From: an uncultured Oscillospiraceae bacterium
GTDB lineage: Bacteria; Bacillota; Clostridia; Oscillospirales; Oscillospiraceae
Assembly: GCA_944387775.1 (NCBI GenBank)
Contig: CALXGE010000008.1
Coordinates: 1 to 43,518, forward strand
DNA: 43,518 nt
Direction: 5' to 3'
The translations under genes were made by a program, and so were the position numbers. This document shows positions 17,980 to 26,318 of this stretch, piece after piece; position 1 is the first letter of the stretch, and the number at the start of each line of letters is the position of its first letter. The notes below the pieces were generated by a model. The model did no database searches and had not been told where the DNA came from. It worked only from the letters and a program-made list of their open reading frames with translations.

Positions 17980-19377
17980 ATGGCATTTGAAGGCCTTTCC
18001 GAAAAATTAAATGCTGCATTCAAACGTCTGCGGGGCAAGGGCCGCATCACTGAGGCTGACGTAAAGGAGGCCATGCGGGAAGTCCGTCTGGCTCTGCTGG
18101 AGGCCGACGTCAGCTACAAAGTGGTCAAGGACTTTGTGGCCAAGATCACTGAGCGGGCTGTAGGAACCGATGTGCTGGAAAGCCTCACTCCTGCTCAGCA
18201 GATCATCAAGATCGTCAACGAAGAGCTCACCACCCTCATGGGCGGGGCCAACGCCAAGATCTCCTTTGCCAGCAGTGGTCCCACCATTATTATGATGGTA
18301 GGTCTCCAGGGTGCTGGTAAGACCACCAACGGTGCCAAGCTGGCAGGCTACCTGAAAAACCGCATGGGTAAGCGGCCTCTGCTGGTGGCCTGCGACGTGT
18401 ATCGTCCCGCCGCCATCACCCAGCTGCAGGTGGTAGGCGATCAGCTGGGGATCCCTGTGTTCTCTCTGGGCCAGGTGAATCCGGTGCAGATTGCCCAGCA
18501 TGCTGTGCGTCACGCCAAGGACCACGGCTACGACACCATCCTGCTGGATACTGCCGGCCGTCTCCATATCGACGAGCAGCTCATGAACGAGTTGAAGAAC
18601 ATCAAGGCCGCTGTCCATCCCAACGAGATCCTGTTGGTGGTGGATGCCATGACCGGTCAGGATGCCGTCAACGCCGCCACCGCCTTTGACGAGGCCCTGG
18701 GCATCGATGGTGTACTGCTGACCAAGCTGGACGGCGACGCCCGAGGCGGCGCAGCCCTCTCCATCCGGTCGGCTACCGGCAAGCCCATCAAGTTTGTGGG
18801 TACCGGTGAGAAGCTGGACATGATCGAGCTGTTCCATCCGGACCGCATGGCCTCCCGCATCCTCGGCATGGGGGACATGCTCTCCCTCATCGAGAAGGCC
18901 GAGCAGCAGTACGATGAGAAGAAGGCTGCCCAGCTGGAGGAGAAGCTGCGGAAGAACCGCTTTACTCTCACCGACTACATGGAGCAGATGCAGCAGCTAC
19001 GAAAGATGGGCGATCTCAGCCAACTGGCTGGTATGATGCCCGGACAGCTGGGCAAGCAGATGCAGAACACCCAGGTGGATGAGAAAATCATCAAACGCCA
19101 GGAGGCCATTATCCTCTCCATGACTCCTCAGGAGCGGGAGAACCCCGGTATTCTGGCCGCCAGCCGGAAAAAGCGTATCGCCGCTGGATGCGGACAGGAT
19201 GTGTCCGACGTCAATCGGCTTCTCAAGCAATATGACCTCATGCTCCAGCTCACCCGCCAGTTCTCCAAGGGCAAAATTCCCAAGGGTCTTGGCGGCATGG
19301 GCAACCTAGCTGGTTTGGGCAAGGGCGGCGGCATGAGCAAGATGCACGGCTTTGGCCGGAAAAAGCGCCTAAAGTAA
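17980..19377 (+). CDS. ffh: Signal recognition particle protein Ffh
   Basis: SRP54 GTPase that binds signal sequences and SRP RNA and delivers ribosomes to the membrane. The 465-residue protein has the N helical bundle (1-95), the NG GTPase domain with G1 GLQGAGKTT (108-116), DTAGR, TKLDGDARGG and GTGEKLD, and the Met-rich M domain (from about 325) with the RNA-binding helix-turn-helix around SMTPQERENPGIL and SRKKRIAAGCG. It ends in a Gly/Met/Lys tail, which is common. Start ATG is preceded by AAGGAGTAATCATCT. It is followed by rpsP after 84 bases that hold a small hairpin. Confidence 0.98.
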   Translation: MAFEGLSEKLNAAFKRLRGKGRITEADVKEAMREVRLALLEADVSYKVVKDFVAKITERAVGTDVLESLTPAQQIIKIVNEELTTLMGGANAKISFASSGPTIIMMVGLQGAGKTTNGAKLAGYLKNRMGKRPLLVACDVYRPAAITQLQVVGDQLGIPVFSLGQVNPVQIAQHAVRHAKDHGYDTILLDTAGRLHIDEQLMNELKNIKAAVHPNEILLVVDAMTGQDAVNAATAFDEALGIDGVLLTKLDGDARGGAALSIRSATGKPIKFVGTGEKLDMIELFHPDRMASRILGMGDMLSLIEKAEQQYDEKKAAQLEEKLRKNRFTLTDYMEQMQQLRKMGDLSQLAGMMPGQLGKQMQNTQVDEKIIKRQEAIILSMTPQERENPGILAASRKKRIAAGCGQDVSDVNRLLKQYDLMLQLTRQFSKGKIPKGLGGMGNLAGLGKGGGMSKMHGFGRKKRLK

Positions 19378-19461
19378 TATTTCTCTTCTCTCTGCGATAA
19401 ATGCCCCGGCATTTACGATAAATAACAAATATTTTGATACAAAAATTGGAGGAAACATACC

Positions 19462-19701
19462 ATGGTTAAGATCAGACTGCGCCGCATGGGCGCCAAGAAG
19501 GCTCCTTTCTACCGCGTTGTGGTGGCCGACAGCCGCTATCCCCGCGATGGTCGCTTCATCGAGGAGATCGGCACTTACAATCCCTGCGTCTCCCCCGCTG
19601 AGATCAAAATCGACGCCGAGCGCGCCAAGGAGTGGATCAAGACCGGCGCTCAGCCCACTGACACTGTTCGCGCTCTGCTGAAGAAGGTCGACGTTCTGTA
19701 A
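19462..19701 (+). CDS. rpsP: 30S ribosomal protein S16
   Basis: Small-subunit protein; 79 residues starting [20 protein letters not shown], the S16 signature, with [20 protein letters not shown]. Full length. ATG follows TTGGAGGAAACATACC. The ffh-rpsP gap contains a perfect 8-bp hairpin (19398-19415) without a T run, perhaps an mRNA processing or attenuation point. It is followed by khpA. Confidence 0.98.
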   Translation: MVKIRLRRMGAKKAPFYRVVVADSRYPRDGRFIEEIGTYNPCVSPAEIKIDAERAKEWIKTGAQPTDTVRALLKKVDVL

Positions 19702-19724
19702 TGGAACCAGTTGGAGGGCACAGC

Positions 19725-19955
19725 ATGAAAGACTTGCTGCTCTACATCGCCAGAAACCTGGTGGAAGATCCCGACGCCGTCTCTGTTACGGAGATCCAGG
19801 GCGATCAGGAGCTGACGCTGGAGCTGCGTGTCGCCCCCGACGACATGGGTAAGGTTATCGGCCGTCAGGGCCGCATTGCCAAGGAGATCCGGACGCTGAT
19901 CCGGTCCTATGCCCAGCGCACCGGCCAGAAAGTTTCGGTGGATATCGTAGATTAA
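19725..19955 (+). CDS. khpA: KH-domain RNA-binding protein KhpA (YlqC)
   Basis: Small RNA-binding protein of the KhpA family, 76 residues from MKDLLLYIARNLV, with the KH signature VIGRQGRIAKEIRTLIRSYA (GxxG as GRQG). It acts with KhpB/EloR in several Firmicutes. The frame opens at 19701 in overlap with the rpsP stop, but GGAGG-gcacagc-ATG marks 19725 as the start. A terminator follows at once. Confidence 0.94.
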   Translation: MKDLLLYIARNLVEDPDAVSVTEIQGDQELTLELRVAPDDMGKVIGRQGRIAKEIRTLIRSYAQRTGQKVSVDIVD

Positions 19956-19957
19956 AG

Positions 19958-19992
19958 GACAGCCCGCCTGTTTTCGGCGGGCTGTCTTTCTC
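19958..19992 (+). terminator. Terminator after khpA
   Basis: An 11-bp stem (19958-19968 with 19976-19986) and 7-base loop, followed by TTTCTCTCC. The T run is imperfect, so some read-through to rimM-trmD is plausible. Confidence 0.75.
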
Positions 19993-20071
19993 TCCTGAGC
20001 GCTGGTTTCCTCTTGCTCTTTTTTCCCAGTCATAGTACACTACTTACAGCTTTGCACAAAGGAGTACCACC

Positions 20072-20578
20072 ATGGAACAGGAATTCATCACCGCAGGCAG
20101 AATTGTGGGCACCCACGGTGTGAAGGGCGAGGTAAAGCTCCTCCCTCTTGGGATCGACGCTGCATTCCTCACAGCCTTCCCCACCTATTATATAGACGGT
20201 TCCCCTGTCACCCCTTCTGCCTGCCGGGCACATAAGGGCTGCCTCCTGCTAAAGCTCCCCGGCGTAGAAGATATGGATGCCGCCCTGACCCTCAAAGGGA
20301 AAATGGTAGCCGTCCGTCGGGCCGATGGCCGCCTGCCTGACGGCGTTTTCTTCGACCAGGAGCTCATTGGCCTCACCGCCCGGGACGCCGCAACCGGTGA
20401 AACTCTGGGCAAGGTGGAGGAGGTGCTCCTCTACCCCGCCCACAAAGTCTATGCTGTCCGCGGCGGGAAAGATGAGTACTTGATTCCTGCAGTACCAGCA
20501 TTTATAAAGGAAATTCACTTGACAGATGGATATATGGATATCCACGTCTGGGAAGGGATGGGCAGCCATGAGGATTGA
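20072..20578 (+). CDS. rimM: Ribosome maturation factor RimM
   Basis: Needed for late 30S assembly and 16S rRNA processing near S19. The 168-residue protein has the N-terminal RimM block ITAGRIVGTHGVKGEVKLLP, and the C-terminal PRC-barrel with LGKVEEVLLYPAHKVYAVRG and EYLIPAVPAFIKEIHL. ATG is preceded by AAAGGAGTACCACC. It overlaps trmD by 11 bases, the standard pairing. Confidence 0.96.
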   Translation: MEQEFITAGRIVGTHGVKGEVKLLPLGIDAAFLTAFPTYYIDGSPVTPSACRAHKGCLLLKLPGVEDMDAALTLKGKMVAVRRADGRLPDGVFFDQELIGLTARDAATGETLGKVEEVLLYPAHKVYAVRGGKDEYLIPAVPAFIKEIHLTDGYMDIHVWEGMGSHED

Positions 20579-21362
20579 TATTATGACCCTGTTTCCTGAG
20601 ACGGTTGGCGATATGATGAATGAGTCCATTCTGGGTCGGGCCCAGGAGCGGGGCTTCATCCGCATTGAGGCCCACCAGATCCGGGACTACACAGTAAACA
20701 AGCAGAAGCAGGTAGACGACTACCCCTACGGAGGCGGGCGGGGCGCGGTGATGCAAGCAGATCCCCTTTACCGCTGCTGGGCCTACATTAAAGAAAACTT
20801 TGGCACGGATCACACCCGCACCATCTACCTCTCCCCCTGCGGCCAGACCTTCTGCCAGGAGAAAGCTCGCCAGCTCCTCCGGGACTACGACCATCTGATC
20901 CTGGTCTGCGGCCACTATGAGGGCATTGACGAGCGTTTCATCGAGGAGTGTGTGGATGAGGAGATCTCCATGGGCGATTTCGTCCTTACCGGTGGTGAGA
21001 TTCCCGCTATGGCTGTGGCAGATGCTGTATGCCGCATGATCCCCGGTGTCCTTCCGGAGGCCGCCTGCTATGAGGAGGAGAGCCACTGGAATGGTTTGCT
21101 GGAGTATCCCCAGTACAGCCGTCCGGAGGAATGGCATGGCCGGAAGGTGCCGGAGATCCTTCTCAGCGGCCACCATGAAAAGGTACGCTTGTGGCGTAAG
21201 AAGGAGGCCATGCTCCGCACTCTCCGCCGCCGTCCCGATATGTTCCGGGAACAGGACTTCATGACCACCAAAGCGGACAGGCGGCTGCTGGCAGAGGTCT
21301 ACGATCAGCTTAGGCAGGAGAAAGCATCCCCCGCTGACCCCGACTCCCCGGGTCAGCCCTAG
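20568..21362 (+). CDS. trmD: tRNA (guanine-37-N1)-methyltransferase TrmD
   Basis: SPOUT methyltransferase that makes m1G37 next to the anticodon and prevents frameshifting. From ATG at 20568 (MRIDIMTLFPETVGDMM) it has 264 residues, with the trefoil-knot SAM site IYLSPCGQTF, HLILVCGHYEGIDERFIEEC, EEISMGDFVLTGGEIPAMAV, and the C-terminal helical domain YSRPEEWHGRKVPEILLSGH. The start lies inside the rimM end. Usually rplS follows; here a terminator comes instead. Confidence 0.97.
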   Translation: MRIDIMTLFPETVGDMMNESILGRAQERGFIRIEAHQIRDYTVNKQKQVDDYPYGGGRGAVMQADPLYRCWAYIKENFGTDHTRTIYLSPCGQTFCQEKARQLLRDYDHLILVCGHYEGIDERFIEECVDEEISMGDFVLTGGEIPAMAVADAVCRMIPGVLPEAACYEEESHWNGLLEYPQYSRPEEWHGRKVPEILLSGHHEKVRLWRKKEAMLRTLRRRPDMFREQDFMTTKADRRLLAEVYDQLRQEKASPADPDSPGQP

Positions 21363-21431
21363 GCATTTTCTTTCCTGCCTTATCCCCATTTTCTCCCTGT
21401 GGAAATTCCGCTGTACTATAATAAAATAAGT

Positions 21432-21466
21432 ATCTCCCCTGCCCTCTTGGCAGGGGAGATTTTTTC
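21432..21466 (+). terminator. Terminator of the rimM-trmD unit
   Basis: A perfect 12-bp stem (21432-21443 with 21449-21460), 5-base loop and T6. Confidence 0.9.
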
Positions 21467-21529
21467 TGTCTCCTCCATGTTTCCCCCCTCCATTTCTCGT
21501 GTTACCCAGGCGGGTTTAGGTCATTTCAA

Positions 21530-21712
21530 TTGTAACTTTTGTTACCAGCTCTGTTACTTTTTTCTAGCTTTTGCACGATTTTTCCTGGACATAACAAACA
21601 AAAATAACGCTTATGTCAACTATTTGGCAAAAAAATGTTTGAAAAAGCTTGACAAACTGCCAAACATCCGGTATACTACACGAAGTTTTCAGAAAAGTAA
21701 CAAAAGTTACAA
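21530..21712 (+). promoter_or_regulatory. Paired palindromes around the YabE-like gene promoter
   Basis: Part of the 509-base spacer 21363-21871. TTGTAACTTTTGTTAC (21530-21545) recurs as its exact inverse GTAACAAAAGTTACAA (21697-21712), and each arm is itself a GTAAC-N4-GTTAC palindrome. A further TGTTAC is at 21552-21557. One palindrome is about 105 bases before the -35 box, the other about 15-30 bases past the likely transcription start. TTTGGCA (21623-21629) and TGCCAAA (21658-21664) also flank the -35. TGTAAC/TGTTAC hexamers resemble WalR half-sites (TGTWAH), but their spacing is not the WalR 5-base gap. Confidence 0.55.
21649..21677 (+). promoter_or_regulatory. Promoter of the YabE-like gene
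   Basis: Consensus TTGACA (21649-21654), 17-base spacer, TATACT (21672-21677). The leader to the start codon is about 190 bases; I saw no known riboswitch in it. Confidence 0.85.
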
Positions 21713-21871
21713 ATCGGTTGCATATACTGTTTGGGAAAAGGAAATCTTGACCATCCTTTTCTATGGACGGACCGGCGGCAGGCCAAAATCTTTTCTCTGC
21801 TGTTGTCCGGGATCATGCAACGATCCCACACCGTAGTCCCTTTTTTGAAAACCAATGGAGGTACAAGTAAC

Positions 21872-22903
21872 ATGTTTGAAAGAAGCAAGAAAGCCGCTCT
21901 CCTTATGAAACGGCTGATCGCTGTCGCAGCTGTACCGGCCCTCTCTATCCTCGCCCTCTCTCTGGCGCCGCATCCTACCGATAACGATGCCAGCGCCCTG
22001 TACGTCGTCACTGACGACGCTTACGTCCACGTCGACGAGTTAACCGCGGACGTATTCCTCACCGACAGCTCCGCAGAGCTTGTCTCCCGGGAAAACGGAA
22101 ATGATCTTCTTCTGACTGCAGGCCAGACGGTAGAGGTCATGTATCAGGACACCGTTGTTTCTACTGTCTCCCAAGAAGATGAGACAGTTTCCCAGCTTCT
22201 CAGCCGCTTGGATATCCACCCCAGCCCTCTGGAGATGGTATCCGTAGCATTCCTGGACAGCGGCATTGAGGTAAACATTGCCTCTGAATTTGTATTCTAT
22301 GAGCATAATTCACGCGTCACTGAACCTGAAGTCGTCTATCAGTACAACTACCAGAAGCCTGACTGGTATGAAAATGTAATCCAGGAGGGCACCAGCGGCG
22401 AGTACAGCGAGACCTATGAAATCATCTACCAGGACGGTATGGAGACCGCCCGGCAGCTGATCGACGTGGTGGATACCAAGGGAGAGCCCACCATCATTGA
22501 GAAAGGCACCATTGCCAATTTCGCCAACAACAGCGATCCTGTGGCGGCTATTGATACCAACGCCGACGGCAGTGGAACGATCACCTTGGAAAACGGACAG
22601 GTCCTCACCTTCAAGGAGGCCCGGACCATGAAAGGCACCGCCTACACTGCCGGCGAGGGCAAGGTAGGTACTGTCACTGCCAGCGGCACCACCGTCCGAT
22701 TGGGCGTAGTGGCTGTGGACCGTAAGGTCATGCCCCTGGGTACCAAGGTCTACGTAGTCTCCAACGACGGTATGTACACCTACGGCTTTGCCATTGCCGA
22801 GGACACCGGCGTGCGGGGCAATATCATTGACCTGTATATGAACTCCTACAATGAGTGCATTCAGTTCGGCGTACGGGATTGCACCGTATATGTTCTGGAC
22901 TGA
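21872..22903 (+). CDS. YabE-like cell-wall protein: DUF348, G5 and 3D domains
   Basis: Secreted or membrane-attached wall-remodelling protein, 343 residues. It begins MFERSKKAALLMKRLIAVAA with a hydrophobic signal/anchor segment (about 13-32), then a ubiquitin-like DUF348 region (about 45-130), a G5 domain (about 165-220, with QDGMETARQLIDVVDTKGEP), and a C-terminal 3D domain (MKGTAYTAG, GVVAVDRKVMPLGTKVYV, AEDTGVRGNIIDLYM). The three aspartates of the 3D name are in VAVD, AEDTG and IIDLYM. ATG at 21872 follows GGAGGTACAAGTAAC; the frame extends upstream to 21731 without an RBS. Relatives are resuscitation-factor or lytic-transglycosylase-like proteins. rsmA lies further downstream, as yabE lies near ksgA in Bacillus. 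Confidence 0.9.
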   Translation: MFERSKKAALLMKRLIAVAAVPALSILALSLAPHPTDNDASALYVVTDDAYVHVDELTADVFLTDSSAELVSRENGNDLLLTAGQTVEVMYQDTVVSTVSQEDETVSQLLSRLDIHPSPLEMVSVAFLDSGIEVNIASEFVFYEHNSRVTEPEVVYQYNYQKPDWYENVIQEGTSGEYSETYEIIYQDGMETARQLIDVVDTKGEPTIIEKGTIANFANNSDPVAAIDTNADGSGTITLENGQVLTFKEARTMKGTAYTAGEGKVGTVTASGTTVRLGVVAVDRKVMPLGTKVYVVSNDGMYTYGFAIAEDTGVRGNIIDLYMNSYNECIQFGVRDCTVYVLD

Positions 22904-22937
22904 CAGAGAGGCTTTTCAGCAACAACTGCGACAGAAA

Positions 22938-22975
22938 ACCGGAGGACCCGCAGCAAGCGGGTCCTCCGGTTTTTA
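22938..22975. terminator. Terminator between the YabE-like and TSUP genes
   Basis: A perfect 14-bp stem (22938-22951 with 22957-22970) and T5 on the plus strand; AAAA on the left side lets it serve the converging TSUP gene too. Confidence 0.9.
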
Positions 22976-22991
22976 TCTTCAATCTATACTC

Positions 22992-23759
22992 TCAGACAAT
23001 CAGTTCCCACAGGAGCTTGATAAACAGCATCCCCAAGACCACAAAGATCATGCCCCGGATCTTTTTTCCGCCGCCCTTGATGGCATACAGGGCACCACAA
23101 TAGTTCCCTACCACACTGCAGATGGTCGCCGGCAGCACCAACTGCCACATCACGCTGCTTCCAATGATGAAAGACACCGCAGCGGCCACATTGCTGGCCA
23201 GATTCCCCACCTTTGCACAGCCGGAAGCAGTGACCATATCCAGAGACAGCAGCGCCGTAAATGCCATGATCATAAAGGTTCCGGTGCCCGGCCCGATCAT
23301 GCCGTCGTAGCAGCCAATAGCAAGGCCGATGCCCAGGCTTATCAGCAGCTCATAGGTCTTACCTCGTGTCATCTCCCCTGTCTCCTGACCGAAGTCCTTT
23401 TTGAGCACCAGGAAGATGGCCACCACCGGCAGTGCCACCAGCATCAGTCCCTGCAAGAGGGAATCGGAGAGAAGTTTGGCAATCTCCGCTCCCAGGTAAC
23501 CGCCCACTAACGCCCCCACAGCGGCAGGCAGCGCCACCGACAGCCGAATCTTGCCGCTGCGAAAATACTTTACCGTTGCGGCTGCAGTACCGATGCCGTT
23601 GACTACCTTGTTGGTCCCAGCGGCAAAGTGCACCGGCACACCGGCCATCATATAAGCCGGGAGGGTGATGAGCCCACCGCCTCCAGCCACGCTGTCCACA
23701 AAGCCTCCCAAAAAGATCAGAGGACACACGATCAGACACATTCTAAGCAGTTCATCCAC
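22992..23759 (-). CDS. TSUP-family (TauE/SafE) anion permease
   Basis: Inner membrane transporter of the sulfite/sulfonate exporter superfamily. The protein has about eight hydrophobic segments and the TSUP N-repeat FLGGFVDSVAGGGGLITLPA plus the second-repeat counterpart IGCYDGMIGPGTGTFMIMAF. The frame opens at 23843, but the N-terminal extension is not TSUP-like. GGAGGG sits 2-4 bases before ATG at 23765 and 8 bases before GTG at 23759, which I prefer. Substrate unknown; no sulfur-metabolism gene is next to it. It converges with the YabE-like gene. Confidence 0.88.
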   Translation of the reverse strand: MDELLRMCLIVCPLIFLGGFVDSVAGGGGLITLPAYMMAGVPVHFAAGTNKVVNGIGTAAATVKYFRSGKIRLSVALPAAVGALVGGYLGAEIAKLLSDSLLQGLMLVALPVVAIFLVLKKDFGQETGEMTRGKTYELLISLGIGLAIGCYDGMIGPGTGTFMIMAFTALLSLDMVTASGCAKVGNLASNVAAAVSFIIGSSVMWQLVLPATICSVVGNYCGALYAIKGGGKKIRGMIFVVLGMLFIKLLWELIV

Positions 23760-23946
23760 AAGCATTCCCTCCACGCCAAACGGATCCCACCATGCCGTAC
23801 AGCCGGATAGACGGCTGTATGACGTTTCTTTCCGACAATACACTTTCGGCCATTTATTGTATCATAGCATTCTCTGAAATACCATCACTTTCTTTCAAAA
23901 CACCCCATAAAAGGATTATTTTTCGGTAGCGCTTTTTTCTCTGCTA

Positions 23947-23955
23947 TGGTACAAT
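23947..23955 (+). promoter_or_regulatory. Possible extended -10 promoter of rsmA
   Basis: TG-G-TACAAT (TG 23947-23948, TACAAT 23950-23955) without a clear -35, in the 301-base divergent spacer 23760-24060. The rest of that spacer shows no other feature I can support. Confidence 0.4.
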
Positions 23956-24060
23956 ATATGTCCACAAAAAGAAAACGCCTATTGCTGTTCTCCACCTGTT
24001 AAGGAGAAACCTTCTCCCGTTCTTCCCGGGAAAGCGCCTGCGGCGTTATAGGAGGCATAT

Positions 24061-24936
24061 ATGGATCTCTGCAATTTCCAGGATATCAAAGCTCTGTTGG
24101 GCCGCTACGGCTTTCGTTTTTCCAAATCTATGGGGCAGAACTTTCTCATTGAGGATTGGGTTCCCCGGGATATTGCTGCCGCCAGCGGTGCAGGGAGCGG
24201 CACCGGCGTGCTGGAGATCGGCCCCGGCATCGGTCCTTTGACCCGGGAGCTCTGTGCCCGGGCGGACAAGGTGGTATCTGTGGAGTTGGACAAAGCCCTT
24301 TTGCCCGTATTGGCTGAAACCATGGCCGAAGCGGAAAATTTTACCTTGATTCCTGGTGATATTTTGAAAACCGACATCCCCGCCCTGGTAGATCAGCAGT
24401 TTTCCGGCCTCACACCCCTGGTCTGCGCCAACTTGCCCTACAACATTACCACCCCGGTCCTAACCGCCCTAGTAGAGGCCGACCGCTTTGCCGCCATTAC
24501 CGTGATGATCCAGCGTGAGGTAGCTCTGCGGATCGCCGCTGCCCCAGGTACAGAGGACTACGGTGCCTTCTCCCTGTACATGCAGTACCACACAGAGCCA
24601 GAGGTCCTTTTCGACGTGCCGCCCACCTGTTTCTATCCCGCCCCCAAGGTCACCTCTGCCGTTCTCCACTGCCCGGTAAGGACGACCCCTCCGGTCTCTC
24701 CCGCCTGTGGTGAGGCGTTCCTCTTCCGGGTGATTCGGGCTGGCTTCGCTCAGCGGCGGAAAACCCTGATCAACAGCCTCAGCTCCGTGTTCGGCGGCCA
24801 GTTGGATAAAGAAGCCATCGGCTCTGCCGTGGCAGCCTGCGGATTGGATCCCTCCATCCGTGGCGAGCGGCTGGGCTTGGAGGAATTTGCCGCCCTGGCA
24901 GACCGGCTCTGGGATCTGATGGATCCATCAAAATAA
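24061..24936 (+). CDS. rsmA: 16S rRNA (adenine1518-N6/adenine1519-N6)-dimethyltransferase RsmA
   Basis: KsgA methyltransferase that dimethylates two adjacent adenosines in helix 45 of 16S rRNA. The 291-residue protein has SKSMGQNFLIE (about residues 21-31), SAM motif I VLEIGPGIGPLT (50-61), ELDKAL, the catalytic NLPYNI (124-129) and the C-terminal helical domain with GFAQRRKTLINSL. ATG at 24061 follows AGGAGGCATAT. Full length; monocistronic with its own terminator. Confidence 0.97.
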   Translation: MDLCNFQDIKALLGRYGFRFSKSMGQNFLIEDWVPRDIAAASGAGSGTGVLEIGPGIGPLTRELCARADKVVSVELDKALLPVLAETMAEAENFTLIPGDILKTDIPALVDQQFSGLTPLVCANLPYNITTPVLTALVEADRFAAITVMIQREVALRIAAAPGTEDYGAFSLYMQYHTEPEVLFDVPPTCFYPAPKVTSAVLHCPVRTTPPVSPACGEAFLFRVIRAGFAQRRKTLINSLSSVFGGQLDKEAIGSAVAACGLDPSIRGERLGLEEFAALADRLWDLMDPSK

Positions 24937-24950
24937 CTCCCCATGCAGTG

Positions 24951-24991
24951 AAGCACCGTCCGGTGCCGCTAAGCGGCACCGGACGGTGCTT
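24951..24991 (+). terminator. Terminator after rsmA
   Basis: An 18-bp perfect stem (24951-24968 with 24974-24991), 5-base loop, then CCTCTTTCT. The T run is weak but the stem is very stable. Confidence 0.75.
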
Positions 24992-25038
24992 CCTCTTTCT
25001 ATCTGTCGCCGGTCCTGCGGCATATTTCTCGCATCTAA

Positions 25039-25680
25039 TCAGCGGGCCTCCTCCCGGGGACCAGGGCGAAAGGCCTCCTCCTCCACCAGCAGCTCGATCT
25101 GCCCGGCGGAGAGGTCCGTCAGCTTCGCCTGAAGGGCATCCGTCTGTTCCGCCGGCAAAAGAACTGTCAACACCACGTCGGCAGCAAAATCCGTATCGGC
25201 AATGATGCCGCCTTCCCCTTCCACCAGCAGTTTTACCCGCTCGTATTGGGAATAGGCACAAGGGATGGCCAACGTGGCCCACAGGCGCATGCGGCTAATC
25301 CCTGCCTCATTGAGAGCCAGCTTGGCAGTGCCGCCGTAGGCCCGGGTCAGCCCACCCGCTCCCAGCAGGATGCCTCCAAAGTACCGGGTCACCACACAGC
25401 ATACGTTGGTGACCTCTTCCCTGACAAACACATTGAGCATGGGCTGTCCCCCAGTTCCCTGGGGCTCTCCGTCGTCACTGTAGCGCATGATGTTCCCCTC
25501 CCGGAGGATGTAGCACCAGCAGTTGTGCCGGGCATCGTAGTGGCGTTTCCGGGTCTCCTCAATGCGGCGGCGGGCCTCCTCCTCACTGTCTATGGGCCAG
25601 ACATGACCAATAAACCGGGAACGCTTCTCCACATACTCCGCTTCACCCTCGCCAAAGGGGACGATGTAGCTCTCCGTCAA
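25039..25680 (-). CDS. YigZ/IMPACT-family protein (UPF0029)
   Basis: A 213-residue protein of the conserved YigZ family. The UPF0029 core has EYVEKRSRFIGHVWPI, HNCWCYILREGNIMRYSDDG, EPQGTGGQPMLNVF and VVTRYFGGILLGAGGLTRAY, the most conserved block, followed by a DUF1949-type C-terminal ferredoxin-like domain. The function in bacteria is not settled; relatives bind nucleic acid or affect translation. The start is TTG at 25680, overlapping the GNAT stop in TTGA, so the two are translationally coupled. Confidence 0.93.
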   Translation of the reverse strand: MTESYIVPFGEGEAEYVEKRSRFIGHVWPIDSEEEARRRIEETRKRHYDARHNCWCYILREGNIMRYSDDGEPQGTGGQPMLNVFVREEVTNVCCVVTRYFGGILLGAGGLTRAYGGTAKLALNEAGISRMRLWATLAIPCAYSQYERVKLLVEGEGGIIADTDFAADVVLTVLLPAEQTDALQAKLTDLSAGQIELLVEEEAFRPGPREEAR

Positions 25681-26210
25681 CGGCCTGCCCCCCTCTCCCA
25701 GTCCTCCCGCAGGAGCACATAGAACCGGGTAAGCCGGTCAGGCGAAAACTCATCGCTGAGATGCTGGTCAAAGACATAGGAAAAGCCGCACTTCTCAATC
25801 ACACGGCGGGAACGGTCGTTTTCCACATAGTGGCTGCACCAAACCTCTTTTAGGCCAATAACTGTAAAGCCATATTCCAGTACACATTTTGCCACTTCTG
25901 TCATCAACCCATGTCCCCAAAAATCAGGACTGAGGGCATAGCCCAACTCATCAGAGCGCCCCTCTTCGCCTCGGGGACGGCCCACAAAGCCTACCGATCC
26001 CACCACATGGCCACCGGAACGGTCCACCACAGCAAACACGTTGGGAGCGGAAAAGACGGTGTGAATAATCCGCAGGCTCTCCTCCACGCTCGCATGAGGT
26101 TTCCACCCTGCCGCAGGACCCACCCTTGGATCCTTTGCGTAGGCATAGAGATCCTGGGCGTCATTATCGGTAAAAGGCCGCAGCAGGGTCCGCGCTGTCT
26201 CCAAAATCAT
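25677..26210 (-). CDS. GNAT-family N-acetyltransferase (RimJ/RimL type)
   Basis: A 177-residue acetyltransferase that should move acetyl from acetyl-CoA to an amine, perhaps a protein N-terminus. It begins MILETARTLLRPFTDNDAQD, the RimJ/RimL-type strand-helix start, with VVGSVGFVGR, ELGYALSPDFWGHGLMTEVA (the acetyl-CoA pyrophosphate loop is variant here, WGHGLMTE in place of Q/RxxGxG/A), KEVWCSHYVENDRSRRVIEK and CGF. ATG follows GGGGAGAGAAAGC. Substrate unknown. It is coupled to the YigZ gene. Confidence 0.88.
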   Translation of the reverse strand: MILETARTLLRPFTDNDAQDLYAYAKDPRVGPAAGWKPHASVEESLRIIHTVFSAPNVFAVVDRSGGHVVGSVGFVGRPRGEEGRSDELGYALSPDFWGHGLMTEVAKCVLEYGFTVIGLKEVWCSHYVENDRSRRVIEKCGFSYVFDQHLSDEFSPDRLTRFYVLLREDWERGAGR

Positions 26211-26225
26211 GCTTTCTCTCCCCTA

Positions 26226-26290
26226 CGCAAAACGAAGTTTTGCGCCAAAGTTTTCTTTTGGTTCTTTTCTTTTTCAAAAGAAAAGGATGA
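26226..26290 (+). repeat. Dispersed hairpin repeat, copy 2
   Basis: Two adjacent hairpins: CGCAAAAC-gaa-GTTTTGCG (26226-26244) and CTTTTCTTTT-tc-AAAAGAAAAG (26264-26285). The order and the sequence between them match copy 1 at 6961-7022 read in reverse. It lies between hflX and the GNAT gene, both minus strand. Confidence 0.65.
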
Positions 26291-26318
26291 AAGTCCCTCG
26301 TTTTATCTGGCCTTCGGA

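Noticed and set aside
21678..21871. A c-di-AMP (ydaO) riboswitch in the leader of the YabE-like gene
   Set aside because: The class often precedes such wall genes, but I could not find its conserved segments in this leader.
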